A stretch of 10,869 nt of DNA, from NCBI GenBank assembly GCA_017460245.1, contig JAFUBK010000080.1, positions 1-10,869 of the forward strand, written 5' to 3'. The position numbers were made by a program, and so were the translations under genes. The DNA comes from Bacilli bacterium (lineage in GTDB: Bacteria; Bacillota_I; Bacilli_A; RF39; UBA660). This document shows positions 6,359 to 10,869 of the stretch, piece by piece; positions within the stretch are counted from its first letter, which is position 1, and every line of letters begins with the position of its first letter. The notes under the pieces are model-generated. The model was not told where the DNA came from. It saw nothing but the letters and a program-made list of their open reading frames with translations, and did no database searches.

Positions 6359-6853
6359 ATGACTAATTTATATATTGATTTTGATGGGGTGATTGTAAAT
6401 ACAATTGAGATATCTTATAAGATAGCTGAAGAAAAGGGTATTGAAAGAAATTATGAAAATTATTTACAGTTTTTTCAAAATTTGAACTGGGCGGAGGTAT
6501 TGGAAAAGTGTGAACCTATTAATGACAGTTTTAATTGTATTGGTAAAATAATTGATAGTAAGAAATTTAATGTGGCTATTTTAACGCATGTAACTTCAAT
6601 ACATGAGGCTGAGGAGAAGGTTAAATTAATACGTAAGTATTTTGATGATATTACAATTATTCCCGTTCCTAAATCAATATCTAAAACACAAATGATTAAA
6701 ACAGAAGGTTCTGTATTAGTTGATGATTTTGTGGATAATTTAGTACAGTGGAAAGAAAAGGGCGGAATTGGAATTCGCTTTGACTTAGATATGGATGGTA
6801 AAGGTTTTCCTGTTATCGATAGGTTGGATACACTTATTGACATGCTTGATTAA
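6359..6853 (+). CDS. Small HAD-superfamily hydrolase-like protein, 164 aa
   Basis: The start carries HAD motif I, YIDFDGVIVNT, with D7 and D9 in the nucleophile/acid positions. Motif II is probably T76 in VAILTHVTS. A motif III lysine could be K105 or K109. Motif IV is VLVDDFVDNL with D122 and D123. The compact size and N-terminal layout resemble 5'(3')-deoxyribonucleotidase-like HAD proteins, but substrate cannot be assigned. The ATG at 6359 is chosen over the adjacent TTG at 6356 because GGGGTG (6348-6353) is 5 nt upstream of it. It begins 12 bp after murD and is probably co-transcribed with it; whether it acts on a cell-wall intermediate is speculation. A hairpin terminator starts inside its last codons. 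Confidence 0.8.
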   Translation: MTNLYIDFDGVIVNTIEISYKIAEEKGIERNYENYLQFFQNLNWAEVLEKCEPINDSFNCIGKIIDSKKFNVAILTHVTSIHEAEEKVKLIRKYFDDITIIPVPKSISKTQMIKTEGSVLVDDFVDNLVQWKEKGGIGIRFDLDMDGKGFPVIDRLDTLIDMLD

Positions 6854-6889
6854 AAATTGTGTAAATTTTTTGTAATCAAGTTTTTTTTT
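6845..6889 (+). terminator. Terminator of the murD-HAD operon
   Basis: CTTGATTA (6845-6852) pairs perfectly with TAATCAAG (6873-6880). The 20-nt interior can add an AAAATT/AATTTT helix (6853-6858 with 6864-6869). Nine T residues follow at 6881-6889. The stem includes most of the stop codon (6851-6853). Confidence 0.85.
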
Positions 6890-6890
6890 G

Positions 6891-6919
6891 TTGATTTTTA
6901 TCGTCGTTAATGTTATCAT
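6891..6919 (+). promoter_or_regulatory. Promoter of the TasA-like operon
   Basis: TTGATT (6891-6896) and TATCAT (6914-6919) are 17 bp apart, with TGT just before the -10 giving an extended -10. It directly follows the T-run of the preceding terminator. The start would be near 6926. A 7-bp inverted repeat (TATCATT 6914-6920, AATGATA 6926-6932) covers the -10 box and start site and could be an operator. Confidence 0.65.
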
Positions 6920-6927
6920 TGTATTAA

Positions 6928-6943
6928 TGATAGGGTGCTATCA
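6928..6943 (+). promoter_or_regulatory. Short hairpin at the 5' end of the TasA-like operon mRNA
   Basis: TGATAG (6928-6933) pairs with CTATCA (6938-6943) around GGTG, at or just after the predicted start and 9 nt before the GGAGGAG region. It may stabilise the mRNA 5' end. Its 5' arm is also part of the inverted repeat over the promoter. Confidence 0.45.
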
Positions 6944-6965
6944 AAATTGTGAGGAGGAGAAAGAA

Positions 6966-7538
6966 ATGGAAAAACACGATACTAAAAATATTTTAATAGG
7001 AGGATTGCTTGCTATTGTTTTGGTTATGTCTGTTGCATTTGCAGCCTTTAGTACACAACTTACTATTAATGGTACATCAACAATCAATTCAAATTGGTGT
7101 GTAGGATTTGATTCATCACAAACAACAGCTTATACAGCAACTGCAGGGATAACAGGTGGAACGAAACCAACAGCAACTATGACATATGGTGGAAGCACAT
7201 GTCAAACTAGTTATAAAACTACGGCAACTTTAGGAGCTACATTTTTGCAGCCAGGAGATAAAGTTGTTTATACTTTAACTATTGCTAATAAGGGATCTTT
7301 AGCAGCTACACTTGGCTCTGTAAAAGTTGATAATGTGACTAAAACAAGTACATTTACAACTACTAAAGGAAATATTAAGTTTACTGTAGGAATGCCTGCA
7401 TCTAGTTCACTTGATGCATCAACAGGAACAACTACAATGACGGTAACAGCTGAGTTCCAAAATACAACTAATTTAAGTAGTTATACTACAGCAGAAACTG
7501 AATCTATTACTATTGATTTAACTGCGTCTCAAGCTTAA
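6966..7538 (+). CDS. TasA/camelysin-like secreted protein 1 with SipW-type signal, 190 aa
   Basis: The ATG at 6966 follows GGAGGAG (6953-6959) by 6 nt; upstream extension of this frame runs through the promoter and is not credible. The N-terminus is KNILIGGLLAIVLVMSVAFA, then AFSTQLTI. This has the layout of SipW-cognate signal peptides, where TasA is cut before AF; the predicted cut is between A26 and A27. The mature part is Thr/Ser/Ala-rich and β-strand-like. Its QPGDKVVYTLTIANKGSLAA (95-114) matches the TasA-family PGD...NxGSLA motif. Cys45 (NWCVGFD) and Cys79 (STCQTSY) may form a disulfide. No sortase motif or C-terminal membrane anchor is present. It is the first of three tandem paralogues. 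Known TasA and CalY form extracellular fibres; fibre formation here is inferred. Confidence 0.82.
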   Translation: MEKHDTKNILIGGLLAIVLVMSVAFAAFSTQLTINGTSTINSNWCVGFDSSQTTAYTATAGITGGTKPTATMTYGGSTCQTSYKTTATLGATFLQPGDKVVYTLTIANKGSLAATLGSVKVDNVTKTSTFTTTKGNIKFTVGMPASSSLDASTGTTTMTVTAEFQNTTNLSSYTTAETESITIDLTASQA

Positions 7539-7562
7539 TAAAGAAATATAGGAGGAAAATAT

Positions 7563-8078
7563 ATGCATAATAAAAATATAATTATAGGTGCTTTACTTGC
7601 GATTGTTCTTGTTATGACAGTAGCGTTTGCAGCGTTTAGCACTTCGTTAACTATTACGGATACCGCATCAACAGCAAAAAAATGGGAAATTAAAATTACA
7701 AGCATTGAAAAGACAAGTGGAACTGCAACTGATGTTCCTTATAACGCTACTTCTGCAACTGATGGAACAAGAGTTGTTAATGATTTGAGTGCTAATTTTA
7801 AAGCTCAGTTTGTTAGCCCTGGAGATTCGGCTACTTACACAGTAACTGTTAAAAACAATGGTACTTTAGCAGCAAAAGTAAGTAATATTGCATTTACTAA
7901 TGGTAATACAGACGCGATTACAAATACATACACTGGTATCGCACAAAACGATACATTAGCTGCAGGTGAATCAACAACGTTTACAGTTACAACAACTTAC
8001 AATAGTAATGTAACTTCACAACCATCTGTTACAACAGCTAATTGTTCAATAACTTTGACATTTATTCAAAATGCTTAG
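7563..8078 (+). CDS. TasA/camelysin-like secreted protein 2 with SipW-type signal, 171 aa
   Basis: The ATG at 7563 has GGAGG (7551-7555) 7 nt upstream and lies 24 bp after gene 1, so the three genes form an operon. The signal segment KNIIIGALLAIVLVMTVAFA is followed by AFSTSLTI, with the predicted cut between A23 and A24. SPGDSATYTVTVKNNGTLAA (85-104) is the family motif. The Trp after the first mature strand is kept (W41, KKWEIKI), but the Cys found there in the sister proteins is Glu. The only Cys is C161 near the C-terminus. It is the most divergent and shortest copy, and may have a different place in an assembly, such as a cap, minor or accessory subunit. That role is inferred. Confidence 0.82.
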   Translation: MHNKNIIIGALLAIVLVMTVAFAAFSTSLTITDTASTAKKWEIKITSIEKTSGTATDVPYNATSATDGTRVVNDLSANFKAQFVSPGDSATYTVTVKNNGTLAAKVSNIAFTNGNTDAITNTYTGIAQNDTLAAGESTTFTVTTTYNSNVTSQPSVTTANCSITLTFIQNA

Positions 8079-8107
8079 TTTTATAAAATATAAAAGGAGA
8101 GAAGATT

Positions 8108-8698
8108 ATGAATAATAAAAATTTAATTATTGGCTCACTACTTGCAATTGTTCTTGTTATGACAGTAGCATTTGCCGCTTTTAGTACGCAGTTATCAATT
8201 ACTTCTTCAGCAACTACTACTGCTAATGCATGGTGTGTAGGATTTGATAAAACAAAAACTTCAACAACAAGTGGAGTTGTGGCAACGGTTACTGGTAAAA
8301 ATGCTGCTAACACAACAATGAGTACAGCACCTACTGGTACTGTGGCATATAGTGGTACTGCTTGCGGAACAAATTATCAACCAACTGCAACTTTGACAAC
8401 AACATTAAACCAGCCAGGAGATTCTGTTACTTTTACACTTACTATTAAGAATAATGGTAGTTTAAAAGCCGCTTTGGCAGCGCCTACTTTATCTGGAACT
8501 GGTTTGACTGGAAGTGGTCTTACTCGTACTAAAGGTAATATTAAATTTACTGTAACGGCACCAGCAACAACTCTTGCAACGGCTGCAACGACAACAATGA
8601 CTGTAAAAGCTGAATTTGTAAATAATACAATTAGTAGTTATACATCTACTGAAACTGCTACATTAAATGTTACGGTTGTTGCTACACAAACAACATAG
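8108..8698 (+). CDS. TasA/camelysin-like secreted protein 3 with SipW-type signal, 196 aa
   Basis: The ATG at 8108 has GGAGAG (8096-8101) 6 nt upstream, 29 bp after gene 2. The signal KNLIIGSLLAIVLVMTVAFA is followed by AFSTQLSI, with the predicted cut between A23 and A24. It is closest to protein 1: both have AWCVGFD or NWCVGFD, a second Cys before a Tyr-rich turn (Cys43 and Cys86 here), QPGD-(K/S)-V-x-(Y/F)-TLTI (102-113), TKGNIKFTV and a TTTMTVxAEF strand near the end. No membrane anchor or sortase signal is visible. The TAG stop is followed at once by an in-frame TGA. A strong terminator follows, closing the operon. Confidence 0.82.
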   Translation: MNNKNLIIGSLLAIVLVMTVAFAAFSTQLSITSSATTTANAWCVGFDKTKTSTTSGVVATVTGKNAANTTMSTAPTGTVAYSGTACGTNYQPTATLTTTLNQPGDSVTFTLTIKNNGSLKAALAAPTLSGTGLTGSGLTRTKGNIKFTVTAPATTLATAATTTMTVKAEFVNNTISSYTSTETATLNVTVVATQTT

Positions 8699-8707
8699 TG
8701 AATGATT

Positions 8708-8737
8708 AAAAATCTCATTTAATAATGAGATTTTTTT
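8708..8737 (+). terminator. Terminator of the TasA-like operon
   Basis: AAAAATCTCATT (8708-8719) pairs perfectly with AATGAGATTTTT (8724-8735) around a TAAT loop, a 12-bp stem with T at 8731-8737. Confidence 0.92.
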
Positions 8738-8755
8738 GTTTTATTTATTAAAGAC

Positions 8756-8785
8756 TATACAAAAACCCTAAAAAAATGATATAAT
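8756..8785 (+). promoter_or_regulatory. Extended -10 promoter of tig
   Basis: TGA followed by TATAAT (8777-8785) is an extended -10. TATACA (8756-8761) is a weak -35 at 18-bp spacing. The start would be near 8792, giving a leader of about 48 nt that ends in AAGGAGG (8826-8832). Confidence 0.7.
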
Positions 8786-8839
8786 TGTAAATACGTGGAT
8801 GTGACTTTATGTCATTTTAAATTCTAAGGAGGAAAAAAA

Positions 8840-10099
8840 ATGAGTAGAACAAAAGAAATAGAAAAAAAGATAGAAGGAAAAGAGTGGGAAGAGGCTATCG
8901 ATAAAGCTTATCAAAAAGCTAATCAAAAAGTTAGAATAGATGGTTTTAGAAAAGGTAAAGCTCCTAAGAGTATGTTTATTAAAAAATATGGTCAGGAAAC
9001 TTTATGGATGGATGCGGCTGATTTAGTTATTGAAAAACTTTATTCTGAAATGATTGAAGAAGAAAAGGATATTTTGGAACAGTTAGTTGCTCGTCCTGAT
9101 ATGACTGTAAAGAAAATGGATGAAAAAGGTTTGGTGGTAAATTTTATACTTACTTTAAGACCAGAAGTTAAACTAGGAAAATATAAAGGTTTGGATGTCA
9201 AAAAAGAAAAAGCAAAAGTGAGTAAAAAAGAAATAGAAGAAGCTATTGATAGTATGCGTCAAAGATATGCTGAAAGCGTATTAAAAGAAGGAAAAATAGT
9301 TAATGGTGATACAGCTATTATTGACTTTGAAGGCTTTGTTGATGGAGTGGCTTTTGAAGGTGGAAAAGGAGAAAATTATTCTTTAGTTATTGGAAGTGGG
9401 TCTTTTATTCCTGGTTTTGAAGAACAATTAGTTGGTTTAAAAGCTGGTGATGAAAAAGATGTTGTTGTAACTTTCCCTAAAGATTACCACGCCGAAGATT
9501 TAAAAGGTAAAGAAGCTACGTTTAAAGTTAAAATAGAAGAAGTTAAGGAAACTGTGGTACCAGAACTTAATGAAGATTTTTTTGCTGATTTAGCTATGGA
9601 TGGTGTTAATTCTAAAGAAACTTTAGAAGCAGAAATTTCTGAACATTTATTAGAACATAAAGAACATGATATTGAAAATAAATATATGGATGCTTTACTT
9701 GAGGAAGCTGCTAAAGGAGTAGAAGTTGATATTCCAGATGTTATGATTAGTGAAGAAATTGATCGTATGATGAGAGAATATGAACAAAACTTACAATCTC
9801 AAGGTCTTAATTTAGAAATGTTCTATAAGTTTACTAATTCTGATGAAAATGCTTTAAGAGAGCAAATGAGTGAAGAAGCTATAAAACGTGTTAAATATAG
9901 ACTTATGCTTGAGGAGATTGCTAAAGCAGAAAAGATTGAAGTGTCTGATAAAGACGCTGAAGAAGAGGCTGCAAAGCTTGCTGAAAGATATCAAATTGAA
10001 AAAGGTGAATTCCTTAAAATGTTTGGTGGACTTGATATGGTCAAGTATGATGTTAAGATGCGCAGAGCTATGGAAATTATTAAAGGAGAAGAGAAGTAA
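8840..10099 (+). CDS. tig: Trigger factor, ribosome-associated chaperone and peptidyl-prolyl isomerase
   Basis: Trigger factor binds the ribosomal exit tunnel and shelters nascent chains. The ribosome-binding signature GFRKGKAP is at 35-42. The FKBP-type isomerase domain spans about 154-240, with GDTAIIDFEGFVDG, IPGFEEQLVGLKAGDEKDV and VTFPKDYHAEDLKGK. The C-terminal helical chaperone domain (about 245-419) contains the VPELNEDFFADL entry. Length is 419, against about 430 in relatives. The signature Phe is residue 36, against 44 in E. coli, so most of the first β-strand of the ribosome-binding domain is missing. The start is firm: an in-frame TAA lies at 8825-8827 and AAGGAGG sits 7 nt before the ATG. 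It has its own promoter and terminator. Confidence 0.96.
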   Translation: MSRTKEIEKKIEGKEWEEAIDKAYQKANQKVRIDGFRKGKAPKSMFIKKYGQETLWMDAADLVIEKLYSEMIEEEKDILEQLVARPDMTVKKMDEKGLVVNFILTLRPEVKLGKYKGLDVKKEKAKVSKKEIEEAIDSMRQRYAESVLKEGKIVNGDTAIIDFEGFVDGVAFEGGKGENYSLVIGSGSFIPGFEEQLVGLKAGDEKDVVVTFPKDYHAEDLKGKEATFKVKIEEVKETVVPELNEDFFADLAMDGVNSKETLEAEISEHLLEHKEHDIENKYMDALLEEAAKGVEVDIPDVMISEEIDRMMREYEQNLQSQGLNLEMFYKFTNSDENALREQMSEEAIKRVKYRLMLEEIAKAEKIEVSDKDAEEEAAKLAERYQIEKGEFLKMFGGLDMVKYDVKMRRAMEIIKGEEK

Positions 10100-10112
10100 T
10101 TCTCTTTTTTTT
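10089..10112 (+). terminator. Terminator of tig
   Basis: AAGAGAA (10089-10095) pairs perfectly with TTCTCTT (10100-10106) around GTAA, with T at 10105-10112. The tig stop codon TAA (10097-10099) lies in the loop. Confidence 0.85.
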
Positions 10113-10140
10113 AAAAAAGTACGTTTGTTTGGTATAACAA

Positions 10141-10169
10141 TTGCACGAATGATTTAATTAGTATATAAT
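10141..10169 (+). promoter_or_regulatory. Promoter of priA
   Basis: TATAAT (10164-10169) is preceded by TTGCAC (10141-10146) at 17-bp spacing. The -35 box is weak after TTG. The start would be near 10176, which leaves almost no leader before AGGTG (10176-10180), so the true start could lie a little upstream. Confidence 0.55.
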
Positions 10170-10185
10170 GAAAGTAGGTGATAAT

Positions 10186-10869
10186 ATGTATGCGCAGGTT
10201 TTAGTTGAAATAAAAGCTAAATCAGTTGATAAAACTTTTACTTATATTATTCCTGATAATATGAAAGTTTTACCTGGAATGAGGGTACTTGTACCTTTTG
10301 GAAAACGTCAGTTAGAGGGATTTGTTTTATCTGTTGATAATGATAATTATGATTATGAGCTTAAAAAAATTGTTAGTGTTATTGATGAAAAACCGGTTAT
10401 TAATGAGGAAATGTTAAAACTTGGACAGTATATTAGTAAAAAAACTTTATCACCCCTTATTTGTGCGTATCAAACAATGTTACCTAGAGCGCTTAAGGCA
10501 AAAAAAAGCGTTAAAATAAATACAAAATTTGTAAGTTATGTAAAAGTTATTAACGTAGATAAAGTTAAAACGCAAAAGCAAAAGGAAGTATATGATTTTG
10601 TTTTGAAAAATGGAAAAGTTTTGAAAAAAGAAGCTAGTAAAATATCGGCTTCGGCTTTGAAAAGCTTAATATCTAAAGGTTGTATTGAAGAAGTTTTAGA
10701 AGAAGTATATAGGCTTGATGATAATGTTGAAATTCAAAAAATGGATTATGATCTTACTTTAGAACAGAAAAATGTATTAGAAAAAATTAATCTAGATTGT
10801 TTTAAACCTTATTTATTACATGGAGTTACAGGTAGTGGTAAAACTTTGGTATATATTAAGCTTATCGAA
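10186..10869 (+). CDS. priA: Primosomal protein N' (PriA helicase), N-terminal part, runs off the window
   Basis: PriA is the superfamily 2 helicase that recognises stalled replication forks and reloads the replisome. The ATG at 10186 has AGGTG (10176-10180) 5 nt upstream and the frame is open for 228 codons to the edge. Residues 1-50 form the 3'-end binding domain, with DKTFTYIIPDNMKVLPGMRV and VPFGKRQLEGFVLSV. Residues around 90-104 carry SPLICAYQTMLPRAL. A winged-helix-like linker region follows (about 125-180). The helicase domain opens with LTLEQKNVLEKI and Walker A LLHGVTGSGKTLVYIKLIE (210-228), a PriA hallmark. About 500 residues including the zinc-binding region should lie beyond the window. 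Confidence 0.93.
   Translation, partial: MYAQVLVEIKAKSVDKTFTYIIPDNMKVLPGMRVLVPFGKRQLEGFVLSVDNDNYDYELKKIVSVIDEKPVINEEMLKLGQYISKKTLSPLICAYQTMLPRALKAKKSVKINTKFVSYVKVINVDKVKTQKQKEVYDFVLKNGKVLKKEASKISASALKSLISKGCIEEVLEEVYRLDDNVEIQKMDYDLTLEQKNVLEKINLDCFKPYLLHGVTGSGKTLVYIKLIE

Noticed and set aside
6475..6843. Minus-strand ORF of 122 codons opposite the HAD gene
   Set aside because: It is antisense to a gene with recognisable HAD motifs, and its translation shows no coherent protein features.
6888..6965. Longer N-terminus for the first TasA-like protein, with an extra hydrophobic segment
   Set aside because: It runs through the promoter and 5' hairpin and lacks a ribosome-binding site. The ATG at 6966 has an ideal GGAGGAG, and its N-terminus matches those of the sister proteins.
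8062..8313. Minus-strand ORF of 83 codons over the start of TasA-like gene 3
   Set aside because: It mirrors the signal-peptide codons of the plus-strand gene, which has a ribosome-binding site and paralogues.
6966..8698. Type IV pilin or archaellin interpretation of the three secreted proteins
   Set aside because: There is no prepilin peptidase site with a Glu at position 5 of the mature helix, and the AFST cut context and PGD...NGSL motif fit TasA-type proteins better.
8799..8815. Small hairpin TGAC/GTCA in the tig leader as a riboswitch or regulator
   Set aside because: Only four to five base pairs, with no larger fold around it, which is expected by chance.
9888..10157. Plus-strand ORF of 89 codons overlapping the end of tig in another frame
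   Set aside because: It is a frame-shifted reading of the trigger factor C-terminus and crosses its terminator.

Overview
This is an AT-rich, tightly packed piece of a bacterial chromosome from a low-G+C Firmicutes (Bacillota) lineage. It most resembles uncultured gut Bacilli near the Mollicutes boundary (RF39/Izemoplasmatales-like). The evidence is the strong purine-rich Shine-Dalgarno sites, TATAAT promoters often with an extended TGn element, T-tailed hairpin terminators, and the infC-rpmI-rplT order. All visible Trp codons are TGG, so the code looks standard, but none of the 13 complete stop codons is TGA. The taxon is inferred from gene content, not from a database match.

Layout, left to right. 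Bases 1-135 are the end of elongation factor P, followed by a 421-residue acidic coiled-coil protein of unknown function and a terminator. A new promoter lies partly inside that terminator and drives a 300-residue DUF4116-type repeat protein. Next comes a translation operon: consensus promoter, structured leader with an apparent transcription attenuator, infC (probable ATA start), rpmI and rplT. The L20 protein carries an unusual C-terminal tail ending in a Rho-N/SAP-like helical motif. Convergent to it on the minus strand is a diacylglycerol-kinase-family lipid kinase. That gene shares a divergent promoter region with murD (peptidoglycan precursor synthesis), which is followed 12 bp later by a small HAD-superfamily protein.

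Bases 6890-8740 hold the main accessory region: three tandem paralogues with SipW-type signal sequences and a TasA/camelysin-like β-domain signature, in one operon with its own promoter and terminator. They are probably secreted and may form surface fibres or matrix. No SipW-type signal peptidase is in the window. The window then returns to housekeeping genes: trigger factor (tig) and the 5' part of priA, which runs off the right edge.

Themes. Several terminators begin within or at the stop codon of the gene they end, so coding and termination signals overlap. Translation (EF-P, IF-3, L35, L20), protein folding (trigger factor), cell wall and lipid metabolism (MurD, lipid kinase) and replication restart (PriA) surround the putative surface-protein operon. 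There is no CRISPR array, tRNA, rRNA, transposase or prophage gene, and no gene-free stretch over 300 bases. The longest gap, 2410-2601, is filled by the infC promoter and leader.
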